Source of the DNA: Antitrichia curtipendula
Taxonomy: Eukaryota; Streptophyta; Bryopsida; Hypnales; Leucodontaceae
Length of the DNA: 64,000 bases
Direction: 5' to 3'
NCBI GenBank assembly: GCA_951230915.1
Contig: OX579638.1
Coordinates: 14,650,696 to 14,714,695 of the forward strand
The notes beneath the pieces are model-generated. The model was not told the DNA's origin, searched no databases, and saw only the letters and a program-made list of their open reading frames with translations. Position numbers and translations under genes: made by a program. Of this stretch, positions 48,398 through 60,918 are shown in pieces. Positions within the stretch are counted from its first letter, which is position 1; each line of letters begins with the position of its first letter.

Positions 48398-49323
48398 CCC
48401 CGAAAGTTCTGTGACTATGTTTTCACTGAAAACGCTCAAGAACTGCCGTTTTTAGTACAAGTACCAAATTTTTGAAAAAAACTTTTTTTTTTGACTCATG
48501 TAACCGTAGGATCTTGTAGTGTGCTGACTTGAGAATATGTGGTAAAAATTTCAGAAATTTCCACCACGTGGATTGCAAGATATAAGCATTCAAAATCACT
48601 GAAATCGTTTTTTGACCCCTGCAAAAAACCGGGCAGCTGCACTTCAAAAGCTCACTTTTCTATGAAAAAATGTCCAAAATGGTGGTGCTTCTTTGGATTC
48701 TTTTTCCTAAACAAGTTGGCTATAAGCTTGAAAATTTTCACATCATTTGGAATTGTATAACATATAGGAAAAAATAGTAAGTAGAATGAAGTAGAGAATG
48801 ATTCAAAATACTAAATTGTTAAGAATTTAGATATGAAATTAAAAAATGCCAATCCCAATGGTTGAAATGTTGTATTAAACAATCTACATCCTATGATTTT
48901 ATTTTTTTCAGAAAATACTGAAAATTGAGTAAGATAAAAGACTTCAAAGTTTATTTTAGAGTAGAGATTCCAAAACTGCCCGCAAACTAAAACTCCTCAT
49001 AACTTTTGACTCATTGGTCAAAATGGAATGATTAAAAGCTTTCCATGTATAGATAGCTCTGGAAAACCAGTTTCAAGTTTTTGTTTCTGAAAAAAGTGAT
49101 TTTTTCTGATCTGACCTAACTGCCCGGCTGAGAAAAAAAGTAACATATTAGGCCATAACTTTTGACTCGTATTTCCAAATGTCATAAAATTTAGTTCAAA
49201 TGAAAGGTACTCCTCGTCCACAACTTCTATTAAAATTTCAGCCTCAAACTTGTAAATCTCTGGCCACATGTACCTGCCCAATTTTTTTATGTTGCCAAAT
49301 TTAGCAGGCTGGTCCTTTAGGGG
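48398..49323. mobile_element. TTAA-flanked piggyBac-like MITE A2 (926 bp)
   Basis: TTAA at 48394-48397 precedes CCCCGAAAG, and TAGGGG is followed by TTAA at 49324-49327. The body is collinear with A1 and A3. It is non-coding. Confidence 0.85.
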
Positions 49324-49368
49324 TTAAGCTTGAGATATCACTTTGATTGGAGATGTATTAGATAACTA

Positions 49369-50408
49369 AGGTAGGTGGCTCAAAAAGCGACACTTTTAGG
49401 GCGGTTGGTTTCAGATGCCCCAAAATATTTTCTCTTATTTTTCACTCGAAGAAAAATTGATGTGGAATCTAACACAAGTGGTTTTATATATTTTGGAGCA
49501 TTTATGAATTACTTATGAATTTTCAAAGAATTCTGTCATAGGCACCTATTTGTAATCCTAGGTCTTGCAAAACTCACTCATGTGCACTCTGGAAAAAAAA
49601 TATGGCTTGACCAAAAACAAACACTACAGCATTCAAAAAGTAATACATAAGGTTCCTAAATGTGACCCTTACTAAACGTAAATAGATCCTACATTCTTTT
49701 AACATTTGTAAGAAGACAATTGGGCAATCAATTATTGTTTAAAAAATTAAATGGACACACTCTGGCTTTGAAATGGACCCTCCCTGTCTCTTATTCCATC
49801 CATAGACAACCCTCAAGATAAAGTAGCCCATTTTGTTTAGATGACCCATAGTGGACTCTTAGGGAATGATCTCATCATGGTTTTATCAAATTTTCATATT
49901 TTGGCTTCAATGCATGTCTTACATGACACCAATGGAGTGATTAGTGGCTTCAATAGGAACTTTCAATTTTTCAGTGAAAATTGATTGTAAGAATTGACTT
50001 TCTAGACCTTCCTTGTTGGAAAATACTATGACTGCTTTAGGTGAGCAAAATGAGCATGATGGATTTAAATTTTGTTGGTTCTAAGGTAGTCTACAAATTC
50101 TTTTGGACCATGCTGAATCGAGCACTTCAAAAATTCATAACAAATTCATACTTTCTCAAAAAAAAAAAAAAATCAATTGCTCTCACTGTTACTCACACTT
50201 GCACTACTGTGGGAAAAAAATTGAAAATTTTCATCAACCACATGAGGTCGAACTCCTAATTCTAACCACAATGGGTTGTTTTACCTCAATTATGCAACAC
50301 TATACACTAAGAGAGATGGGTAGTCCATTTTAAAACCATTTAGTCTCCATTTCACAGCTCCCTACATGATTGTCTGAAGAAGAGGGTCACATTTCAAGTC
50401 ACCTACCT
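49369..50408. mobile_element. TA-flanked element O1 (~1.04 kb)
   Basis: TA precedes AGGTAGGTGGCTC, and TCACCTACCT is followed by TA. The left 500 bp align in reverse with 58720-59222. Non-coding apart from short chance frames. Confidence 0.55.
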
Positions 50409-50442
50409 TAACAAGCCATGATAGTGGCAAGTAGGTTATCAT

Positions 50443-50709
50443 CAGGGCTTTTTTTTTCATTTTTGAAGAAGTGCCATAGTGGTGATATAAAATGTTACAA
50501 TGGTGTTCCAAATTGCAACATTCATCCACTTATTGGATGTATAGTATGATTTTCATCCACAATCAGGCGATTTCATGTAATATTTTTTTAAATTTCAAAG
50601 TTGTCTGGCGATTTCATCCAATTTTTTTGGCATTTTTTATAACCTTTTTTAGCCAGATTTTTTTTTTCTAGTGCAATCTGGCACCAGAAAGCCAAAAAAA
50701 AAAGCCCTG
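50443..50709. mobile_element. hAT-type MITE, copy 1 (267 bp)
   Basis: It has the same CAGGGCTTTTT/AAAAAGCCCTG termini and length as the copy at 53645. A perfect 8-bp duplication, GTTATCAT, lies at 50435-50442 and 50710-50717. Non-coding. Confidence 0.92.
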
Positions 50710-50950
50710 GTTATCATACATACCAGGTTGCCAATGGCATAGTGCCACAGTAGTCTTGAAAACTCAATTACCAGTTCTGACCTTAATTCAAGTTTGAAGC
50801 TTGTTACTTATCTGCAGCTTGTTACAAGGTCTTACTAGATTTGGTACCTGAGATGCTGCAAGGTAATCTGGTTAGTCAAGGTTTTGAGATTTCTTCAGAG
50901 ATATAACATCGCAAAAGTTGTTCAGTAAAATAAGTCAATCATACATTTAA

Positions 50951-51874
50951 CCCCTAAAGTTTTATCAATATGTTTTCACCAAAAACACTCCAAAACTGCC
51001 ATTTTTAGTACAAGTACCAAATTTTTGAAAAAAACACTTTTTTGACACATGTAACCGTAGGATCTTGTAGTAAACTAGTTTTAGAACATGTCGAAAAAAA
51101 TTCAGAATTTTCCACCATGTGGATTGGAAGATATTTGCATTTGAATTGGCAAAAATCTTTTTTTTGTCCCTGCGAAAAGCAGGGCAGCTGCACTTCACAA
51201 GGTCACATTTGCATGAAAATGTCCAAAATGGTGGTGCATCTTTGAATTCTTTTTCCTAAACAAGTTCTCTACATGCTTAAATTTTTTCAAATCATTTGAT
51301 ATTGTACAACATATACAAAAAAAATAGTAAGTAGTAAGAAGTAGAGAATGATCCCAAATACTAAATTGTTAAGAATTTAATTATGGAATTGAAAAATGTA
51401 AATCCCAATGGTTGTAATGTTGTAATAAACAACCTACATCCTATGAAATTTTTTTTTTCAAAAAATATTAAAAATTGAGTTAAATAAACAACTTCAAAGT
51501 TTATTTCAGAGTAGAGAATCTATAACTGCCCGCAAACTAAAAATCCTCATAACTTTTGATTCATTGGTCGGAATGGAATTATTCAAAGCTTTCCACGTAT
51601 ATATAACTCTAGAATACCAATTCCAAATTTTTATTTTTGAAAAAAGTGATTTTTTATGATCTGCCCAGACTGCCCAGTTACAAAAAAAAAGTAACATATT
51701 TGGCCATAACTTTTTACTCCTATTTCCAAATGTCATGAAATTTAGTGCATATGAAAGGTACTCCTCGCGCCCACCTTCTATTAAAATTTCAGCCAAAAAT
51801 GTGAAAATCTCCAATCAGAAGTACCTGACCAAATTTTTTATACTGCCAAAAACTGCATGCTAGTCCTTTAGGGG
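50951..51874. mobile_element. TTAA-flanked piggyBac-like MITE A3 (924 bp)
   Basis: TTAA at 50947-50950 precedes CCCCTAAAG, and CCTTTAGGGG is followed by TTAA at 51875-51878. The body is collinear with A1 and A2, including the conserved 'gggcagctgcacttcaca' segment near 51181. Confidence 0.85.
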
Positions 51875-51952
51875 TTAATGATTGAACTGCTAGAATTGTA
51901 ACTTAGGACTGAGAAAGTCTGACATGCCTACGACTCAGAAGCAGGCTAACTT

Positions 51953-52694
51953 AGGGCCGTTTTACACTTAGAGGCTAGGCCAATTTGTTGTGTCAAAGGC
52001 CAAGAATCCTCACTTGTGATTGGACAAAATGCTGAAATTAGTCCCAAACCCTTTACACCTAAGGTAGCCGACCTCATTCCGACCTGGGCCCTATTTTCAT
52101 TATATAGGTTATTCTCTTTCCAATCAGCAAGAAAAAAGCAGTGGTTAATTACGGCACAGCTCCCAATGCAATCGTGGCACATAATGATTGGCTGCAATCT
52201 TGGTTGATTTTGCAATCAATTTGTGGTTGGAAATAGGAAGTCCTATGTGACAAGAATAGGTTGAACAAAATCCTCAACTAAAAAAATCACAGTAATTATG
52301 TTTTGAAAAATAAAATCCTGAAAAAATATGGAATCCTTCTAAACTCTATTTCTGTACATGGGAAAATTTCTCCATTGAATCAATCTATGCTCCAAATATG
52401 TGTAGTTGCTTATTTGGTCGGAATGAAGTTGGCTACCTTAGAGGCCAGACCGCCAGACCAATTTGGTGGAATGGATTTTTTATTCAACAAAGACATGACC
52501 TGACATGGCTTGAGCTCACTGAATTGGATGCATCAGAAATGGAAGGCCAATTCTTGGCCTTGGGGCCAATATCATATTTCAATAAAAAATTATTATTTTA
52601 TAAAACATTAATTTTTTCAACAAATTACATCTATTGGATTTTTATGATTGGCCTCAAGGGGAATTGGCCCAGCCTCTAGGTATAAAGTGGCCCT
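51953..52694. mobile_element. Inverted-repeat element H with nested G2
   Basis: The ends AGGGCCGTTTTACACTTAG and ATAAAGTGGCCCT are diverged inverted repeats, with subterminal AGGCTAGGCCAATT and AATTGGCCCAGCCTCT. A second related end lies at about 52850-52900 ('ggcctctaggtgtaaagc'), so the right boundary is uncertain. Confidence 0.6.
52062..52438. mobile_element. TA-flanked MITE G2 (377 bp), nested in H
   Basis: TA precedes AGGTAGCCGACCTCATTCC, and GGAATGAAGTTGGCTACCT is followed by TA. It lies inside the larger inverted-repeat element at 51953-52694. A related fragment occurs at about 2525-2800. Confidence 0.75.
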
Positions 52695-53374
52695 GAAAAT
52701 TTCAGCCTTCTCTTTTTTTTTGTAGGTTTTATTGAATTGGCCTAGCTTCTTGGCCTCAAAGCCTTTACATACGGTAGAATTGACCCCCATTATAATGTAG
52801 TTGAGGCCGGCCTCTAGCCCAAAAGGGGCTGAAATTTTTTGTAGTTGACTTGAAGGAGAATTGTCTTGGCCTCTAGGTGTAAAGCAACCTTTAGGGTTAG
52901 TTCTTCAAGGTCAAGGCAATGGTTTCCAAAGTCTTTATAGGAGTGGATCCATTTCCGATCGTCATCCTATTTTTGCAGCGTAGACTAGTCTATTTCCAAA
53001 AAATATAGTGTTGTATTTTGGAGCAAGTGGACAACAGTAACTGATCATTACGAGGCTTTATGAACAACCATGATATGTGATGTCTTGTTAAAGAAGATTT
53101 CGAGTCTGCAATTCTCTATATTTTAGTAATAAAGCACTATTAGATTTGTATGCTCAGGTGGTCCGAAATAGGGTATTCTACATGACGATTTGAGGACAAA
53201 TAGAATCTTACCGTCTAATATGCGTAATAATTTCAATTTTTACAATGAAATTCTCAAAAAATATATAATCTTCTTCAATTGTATTGCTACAGACGAGGAA
53301 AAATTTCCTCAACCTTCCGCATGCTGGATATGGGCCCAATCGCTTAAGTGGTTGGAATTAGGTCATCCACCTTA

Positions 53375-53921
53375 AGGTAGGCACTCCAAAAATGGCACCT
53401 GACCTTAAAGTGCCATCTACAAGTTGTGTACATTTCCAAAATCAGTTATGTATCTATTTGGATGGAGCGCTTTCAGAAACAAACTTTGACCCTTAATAAC
53501 TTTTGCATACGGTGTCCAAATGCCACGTTCTCTGGTGCGTTGGAACCTCCTTTCACTTGCCAACAAGTACATATGAAAATTTGACCAGTCTAAGAGTAAT
53601 AATTAGGCTCAATAGCAAAAAGTGTCGGTTTGGGGTGTACCCACCAGGGCTTTTTTTTTCATTTTTGAAGAAGTGCCATAGTGGCGATATAAAATGTTAC
53701 AATGGTGTTCCAAATTGCAACATTCATCCACTTATTGGATGTATAGTATGATTTTCATCCACAATCAGGCGATTTCATGTAATATTTTTTTAAATTTCAA
53801 AGTTGTCTGGCGATTTCATCCAATTTTTTTGGCATTTTTTATAACCTTTTTTAGCCAGATTTTTTTTTTCTAGTGCAATCTGGCACCAGAAAGCCAAAAA
53901 AAAAAGCCCTGGTACCCACCT
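53375..53921. mobile_element. TA-flanked MITE N2 interrupted by a hAT MITE
   Basis: TA precedes AGGTAGGCACTCC, and CCCACCT is followed by TA. Removing the 267-bp hAT element and one 8-bp duplication leaves 272 bp, exactly the length of N1. Confidence 0.85.
53645..53911. mobile_element. hAT-type MITE, copy 2 (267 bp)
   Basis: The termini are CAGGGCTTTTTTTT and AAAAAAAAGCCCTG. A perfect 8-bp duplication, GTACCCAC, lies at 53637-53644 and 53912-53919. These are the hallmarks of hAT transposition. It differs from the copy at 50443 at one base that I could find. Confidence 0.92.
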
Positions 53922-54118
53922 TAAGTGTCTGCAAACTTTTGATTTTGTACTGCACTGTACTTGCCTCTTCCTCAAACACCTGGAGACAAGGGGTTTAGGG
54001 TTTTGAGTTTCAGTGAGCAGTTGATTCTGCAAATCCCACCACGTGTGAAAGGTGTACCTGCAAATGATAACGGACTGCAGATTGACCCTGCTTTGTCATC
54101 CTTTTCTTGTTGCACATA

Positions 54119-54422
54119 AGGTAGGAGGCTCTTAAAAGCAACTTTTTAAGAGCTGATTGCATTTTCAGGGAAGCTAAACTCCTTGAAACAATTTTCAGTA
54201 AATGGTATGAGGAAGAAAAATGGAATTGGGATCTAATCCAAGTTGTTTCATATTTTTTGAACCTTCGTGGAATTAGTTAGAAATTTTTGAAGTTGAAACA
54301 CAATGGTTTTTAAAAGCAGACCCCTCCTGGAATGTATAATGTTGGTACATTGAAGAAAGTAAAATGTACCTCTGTGTTAGAGGTTGTTTTTGGAGTCAGG
54401 TCGCTTTTAGAGACACCTACCT
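54119..54422. mobile_element. TA-flanked MITE D3 (304 bp)
   Basis: TA at 54117-54118 precedes AGGTAGGAGGCTCTTAAAAG, and TTTTAGAGACACCTACCT is followed by TA. The body aligns with D1 throughout. Confidence 0.8.
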
Positions 54423-54424
54423 TA

Positions 54425-56440
54425 TTTAAACTTATCATATTCACAAATTCCTTTTTTCCACAAAGAACAACAAGCCAGAGACTCAAGCCCTCATTCCACA
54501 ATCAACTTAGTTCTATATGAATAGAATACAATTTTCTTTGCACTACAATAGAACAAAGTGAAATTGGGTTCAACTTTAGGATTGCAATTGGTATAGATTC
54601 AATTTTTGGTTATCATGTACTATTAAGACAAACATTTGTTTGTATGTTTGTTTGTTTTGTGACGTTGGGATCTCCTAAACCATTGGGGTAACATAGGCAT
54701 GAGTGGAATCAACTAAAAAAGCTCAAAGAGTGTGTGTTCACAAAGTGAGTTTTGCCATCTTTCAACAAATGGGACAAATGATATTGAATTTTAGAGCCTT
54801 TTTTGAATTGGAAATTAGGAGATTTAACAAATTGGTTGTGGAGAGCCATCCAACCATCTAACCATCGAGCCCATAGGTTTTATTTTTGCTTTCACTTTCC
54901 GACCCTTTTTACTTTTACTTCTATTTTTATTTTTGAAATTTGTTTAGCATACTGTTTTTTTAATCCAAACAATTTTTGTTTTTTAAAACATAATAGATTG
55001 ATATCATACATAGTATGAAACATTTGTGCTTCACATGTTATAGATAATTTAAAGAATTAAAAAATGACCATCACTTTAATAACAACCACAAATGGCATAT
55101 TAATGGTTGTGACAATGGCATAGGACATATGAGTCCTACCATAAGCCAAAGAAGCCACTCCCTAGTTTTTATTTGTAGAATGTTATTAAGTGATTGAATA
55201 GGTGTTTGCTAAAAAAATTTACCATAAGATGTAGTCTATCCAATTGAGAAATGAAATCTTGACAAATATCTTATCTTTGTTGGTAAGAATTAATAAAAGT
55301 TTCTTCAATGGTGCTATATTATCACATTTGCCATCACTAAATTGAACACAAACTACCACTTTAAAGCACTCATTGGAAGTCAAACTACTATAGAAGACCT
55401 CTCTTTTCACAAAAAACTTCAAAGATGAATAGTTGCAATTCTGTCCTACCAGAAGTATCCTCTATCATCCATCAGACAAAAAACGTCATTGTCGGCGTTC
55501 ATGGATTAGAGTCATTTCCTTACATCTACAAACCAACTACATCTTTAATGTCACCTTTACAAGTAACACTACGTAGGGTACAATATTGGATAGTATTGGA
55601 TACAATGTTGTTATTTTCACTATTTTGGGGCACCGCAAAAAGTAATTTCCAATAAATTAGTGAAGCTATATCCACCAACATAGATGAAACGTATAAAATG
55701 TGGATGAAAAAATGTGTGTTAATCCCAAATTGTACACATTCATCCATAATAAAGCAATATTGTCTCCAAATTTTTGTAGCAATTGAATGATTTCATCCAT
55801 TGAAAATAGGGGAATCTATCACCAAAAGTTCCTTAAGTGATAATGATATAGCTTTTGAGCAATAAATTGCCCTCAAAAAATATTGATTGGATATTGTTCA
55901 TTAAGTGGTTTCATAAAAATGCAATTGTGATAACAAATATTTAAAGGTAAAAGAATGCATTCCAAACACATATTCAATTTGAGTACATTAGAAAGATTGA
56001 AATGAATACTATTGATACATATTGACACAAACATGGGTTTTCACTTTATAGAAAAGAGAATTTGGGATGTTAAGTTACAAAATTAGAGCTTCGTGCCAGG
56101 TGTTCATATAAGTAATTTAATGGACGTTCTCACTTGGTGTTAAGAAGAATATTAGTAAGGTTTGGGGAATGAATTTAGATACACCTATTGACTATGGGAC
56201 ATATCATTTTGATTTAGTTATAATTAATTGCATAGGATAGTTTTAGTATAGCAAATATTTGCTAAAAAGCAATCAAAGAAAGTGGAGTTATATTTGTCAT
56301 TATATTATTATTTTTTCAATGAATGAAATCACTAAATTAATACCAAATTTTAGAATGGGATCGCTATATTTGGGATGAATGAAAATACTTTTGAATTAAT
56401 ACATTAGCTTTCATTCATACTTTTTTGTTTCAACTGTGCC
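54425..56440. other. Intergenic, mostly unrecognised
   Basis: AT-rich, holding only the truncated J copy. No frame longer than about 80 codons and no family recognised. Confidence 0.4.
55345..55508. mobile_element. Truncated J-family copy
   Basis: It shares 'cattggaagtcaaactacta' and the AAAAACGTC-TCG-CGTT right-end region with J2, then 'catggatta'. The left terminus is missing. Confidence 0.55.
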
Positions 56441-56622
56441 CATGGATGTAAATAATATCATTAGTACATGAATGTAAATAATATCATTAGTACATGGATG
56501 TAAATAATATCATTAGTACATGGATGTAAATAATATCATTAGTACATGGATGTAAATAATATCATTAGTACATGGATGTAAATAATATCATTAGTACATG
56601 GATGTAAATAATATCATTGGTA
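56441..56622. repeat. 26-bp minisatellite, seven copies
   Basis: Direct repeats begin CATGGATGTAAATAATATC at 56441, 56467, 56493, 56519, 56545, 56571 and 56597. They are nearly identical, apart from a CATGAATG start in copy 2 and a changed end in copy 7. Confidence 0.92.
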
Positions 56623-57348
56623 CATTGAAGACAAATTCTACATTGTCCAATTAAAGAAAACAAGGACATTATGTTACAAGAAACTTTGTTTTAGTAGCAT
56701 TATTTCTCTTCAAGAAGCTACTTTGTAGTAGTACCATTGATACCACTTTTCAAGCAAGGTCCTACTCAAACTTCCTCACATATAATTGTTGTTAATTCAA
56801 AGCTTCTTTCCACTTGTTTAGAGTGAGAATTCTTGTGGCTTATGTTGTAAAACTTGAGGCCTTATGAATTGGTTTTTAAACTAAATGCATCCATCATTGA
56901 CTCAAATAGTAATTGAGCACATTACTATGATTTATTTTATTTTATTTTATGTATTAACAAATGAAAGAGGATTACAATGCACTTTAATATGCATTATAAA
57001 GTTATCATATAGATAGGTTATGAAATTTCAAAGTATTATTTGTAGGTGTGCCCAAATTGACACTTGGTCCTCATAAACTTCCATATATTCATTGTATACA
57101 TCTTAAGTCATCAAAATCTAGGTTTTAGTGCATTTTTTTGATCCATATAAAGTGTTACATTTTAGGCAATAATGATTATGAATGCACATGTTTTACTGCT
57201 GCTCTCTTTTATGCAATCAAATTTGATCCCTTTGCTTCAACTTTTTTTTAAATGTTAATTTAGCCATTGTAGAACTAATTTTCTCTTATCAAATGAAAAA
57301 GGCTTCTAAAGCACTAGAAAATGTGACATGTGCGTACCACATGCAATA

Positions 57349-58150
57349 AGGTAATTACACCTTATTTTGACCCTTCCTAAAACTATCCCCTACAGATTCT
57401 TCCTTAAAATTTACTCCCGATACAAGTAGAACCTTTGTTAATGCATTAGATTAGATTTGAGGGGTTGGGAGGGCCGTTTCAAGCTCGTTCCCAGTGTTGT
57501 TCCCCCGGCAGTTAAAGAATGCCACTATTAGATATAAAAAATTGAAAAAAATAAAAAAATTGAAAAATGAATTTTTTTTTTAATATGACGTGACAGTCTA
57601 TTTGCCACATTAGGCAGTTTCTACAACGCAGTTCCGGGGGGGGGACCCTGGGGAACTCGCAGCCCTTTGCAAAGGCTGAAAATCATCTAATGCATCGATA
57701 TCCTCTTTTATTGCAGAATATGCAATAAGAGAATTTGCAGACAATAGGTGGGCCTATGCGTGATTCAAGATGGAAAGCTAAATTAAATATTTATTGTATT
57801 TATGGCCTCTCGAAATGCATAAACCCATCTACAAGCTATATTTTCTCTTGGGATTAGCAAGTCATCATAATAAATGATTGCTTATTTTTTGCTTTTGCAA
57901 GTTCTGCAACTTGTGATTGGTTGGAAGCATATTTTAGTGAGTTGTACTGTTGGGGATACAAGTGGCCATCTCCTCTAAATTGGACAGATCTCAATTGAAG
58001 GCACCTGGGTATTTGGAGGGTTGCATGAGATGTTCTTAGAGGATCTAGAATCCCCTTTTGACTACCAACAAGACCCCCCACAAAAAAATCAATATAATAA
58101 TAGGAACCATGCTGAATTGCTTATTTGGTTGATTTTAGATGCGGTTACTT
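57349..58150. mobile_element. Related element P2 with nested I1
   Basis: The left end is TA-AGGTAATTACACCTTA. The right part 'ccttttgactaccaacaaga' matches P1 ('cccttatgactaccaataag'). The right boundary is approximate. Confidence 0.45.
57441..57695. mobile_element. MITE I1 (~255 bp)
   Basis: ATGCATTAGATTAGATTT at the left and AAAATCATCTAATGCAT at the right are inverted repeats. The body is GC-richer and aligns with 61533-61750 ('gagggcc', 'ggcagtct', 'actc-c-ccctttgca'). Confidence 0.6.
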
Positions 58151-58719
58151 TAGTTACTATGGTTCAAAATTTATTGGTTGACAACAGACAACCCAAAACT
58201 TGAACAATGTTGAGGTTGTGCACATCTGGGATATCTAAGTTAAGTTATATGTACTTGGTACCTGTTGTCTGGGATTTGAGGGGTCAGTTTCAGGTGTCTC
58301 TAAGCTTTAAGCTTTCAGGTGTCATAGCAACTGACAGTGAGAGCCATTGATTGGTTTAATGAATCAAAATTAAGAAAATTCTTGGAACTTTGAGGGCCAC
58401 CTATTGGTTTGATAAATAAATGAAATGATTTTCTTGGACTGACTTTGAGAGCCTTTGATTGGTTTAAATAATAAGTTTAATATTTTTATTTTCTTGGAAC
58501 TTTGAAAACCATTAGAGTTAATCGTATAGTATGTACGATGTAGGAGTACGAGCCGGAGTTGGGGAAAAACAAAGGACAAAACTCCTTGGCGCACCCAAAT
58601 GAGGTCTCATGGAGTTTGGTGACGTGTTTCTTTGTACTTTAGTAGTAGGCTCTAATTGTGACCTTTTTCTTCAAATAGTCTCTATAAGGAGCTTTGAAAT
58701 GGACATAAAGTGGTTCTAA

Positions 58720-59222
58720 AATGGATTGCCAACAATGTGAGAGCATAACAAGATTTGTTCATACTTCACCAATGGATGGAATAAGAACCATGGGGGGTCC
58801 ATTTTAAAGCCAAGATGTGTCCACTTAATTTTTCTAAATGAGAATTGATTGCCCAATTGCCTTCTTACAAATGTTAAAAGAATGTAGAGTCTATTTAAGT
58901 TTAGTAATGGTCGCATTTAGGAACCTTGTGTAGTATTTTTTGAATGCCGCAATGCTTGTTTTTTGATAAAGCCATATTCTTTTTCAAATTGTGCATGTGT
59001 GGGTTTTGCAAGGCCTATGATCAAGAATAGGTGCCTACCACATAATTCATTGAAAATTCATAAGTAATTCATAAATTTTCCAAAAAATATGAAACCCTTA
59101 GTGTTAGATTTTGCATCAATTTTATTTCAAGTGAAAAATAACGGAAAATATTTTTTAGCATCTGAAAAAACATCACAAAGGCCGACCATCCCTTAAGGGG
59201 TTGCTTTCTGAGCACAGTACCT
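58720..59222. mobile_element. Reverse partial copy of O
   Basis: It is the reverse complement of 49369-49840 ('aatgttaaaagaatgtag', 'ggaaccttgtgtagtatt') and ends AGCACAGTACCT followed by TA. The far end is not identified. Confidence 0.55.
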
Positions 59223-59224
59223 TA

Positions 59225-60608
59225 TTCTTTGATAAACCTTCCTTTGACACCTGTTTACAAACACGAGACAAACTTTACAATGAACTCTATTAGAGTTCAT
59301 TGTAGAGTGTGTGCAATGAGGGACCAAGCGCCAGAGTTTGAGAAAAAGACAAAACAAAATTCCTTGAAGCACTCAAATTGGGGTGTGATGGAGTTTGGTG
59401 TTGTCTCTCTTTTGTACTATTCTTAGTTAAGCCTTCCTTTGACACCCCTTGTACAAATTGAGCTTTACTTTACGATTAACTCTATTGAGTGGAAAACTTC
59501 AAGTGGAAAATGAAATCCACTTAGTTCTAAATTGCACCCTAGTTTTGTTAGAAGGGCGTTGTTTAACACCCAATTTTTTTCCTTGCCAAGTTTGTGTAAA
59601 AATGTTTCCTTGGTTTCATAGGGAGTCAAATCCCTCATAGGATTTTATGAATTATTTTTTGTTCTTTCTTTGAATAACAAGAGAACTCCTTTGAGGTAAA
59701 AATTTGACCATTATCTCATGGTAATATGTTATGAATGACTCACAATTATCTCATGGTAATGGTAAAAATTTGAACTCATGGTACTCTGGTAATGAATTAC
59801 CTCATGGTAATAGTGTAAAGAAGGGACACAAATACAAAATACCATGTATAGAAGAGGTGAGAACATTATGGGAAATATTATGTATATACACATTACTATA
59901 CAATATATTATATAATGCATTATAATGTATAATACTATATATACAATAGCATTTTATATAGTACACAATACCATACATACTTCTTATACAAATGAAGAAT
60001 GAACCATGGAAGCTTGTGAGAGACTTGTCTAATATTCTTCATAAAAATCTCACCAAGGACAATGCTTATGGGATAATGTCCTCAACAAATAATCACATGG
60101 TAAAATCACATTTTTCTTAGGAATATATTAGCATGTGGAAAAGATACAAAACTTTACATGTTCATGTGTTAAGTGTTTGTTGAATTTGCACTTTACCACA
60201 TGGCATGAGAAACTCATATTATCCTTTCATGAATAGTAGAATGTAGGAAATATAATACACTTTGCCTTGTGAAACCATATGACCCTTTCATGAACAGTAG
60301 AATGTAGAACCTATCTTTTAGAAACTCCTTCTCGTGCACATTGAATTGCAACAATAACCATGTACTCATCTTCGGTGACCAATATCGATCTTTTACATAA
60401 TTTTCCTAGATTCAATAGGGCTGAAGTCTGTGGAACTTGAGAAAACAAGAAGATGGGATGTTCACATGATGTTCACATGGTCCTCAACTCCAGAGAATTG
60501 AATTGAAGCTAAGATAACAGATTCATTGGATGTCACTTATGCAAGAGCCTGCAGCCATGTGATGGGTACAATGACAGTCCCAGTGAACAAAACATTTCAG
60601 CATAATTA
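59225..60608. other. Intergenic, low-complexity patches
   Basis: Irregular 'ctcatggtaat' repeats lie at 59711-59815 and a TA-rich stretch at about 59875-59965. 59229-59300 resembles 59430-59490 and 58510-58600. No gene. Confidence 0.4.
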
Positions 60609-60918
60609 AGGTAACAGGTTCATAAATCACGCACCCAAGAGCTGAAACTGAATTTTGGGGAGGCGAAGCTTCTTGAAATAATTTTCAGTAAATTTTCCCA
60701 GAAAGATAGGTGGAATTGGTATCTACCTCAAGTCGTTTCATGTTTTTTGGAGCTTTGTGCAATTAATTATGAAATTTTAAAGTTGAAATGGCATAGGGCT
60801 CTAAAATCATCCACCTCCTAAAATGTACACTGTTTATATATTGCCAAAGGCTATGAAAAAGTAACATGTACATATAATGTACATTTTAAGAAATGGGCAA
60901 TTTTTGAGCCTGTTACCC
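60609..60918. mobile_element. TA-flanked MITE M2 (310 bp)
   Basis: TA precedes AGGTAACAGGTTCATAAATC, and TTTGAGCCTGTTACCC is followed by TA. Same family as M1. Confidence 0.75.
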
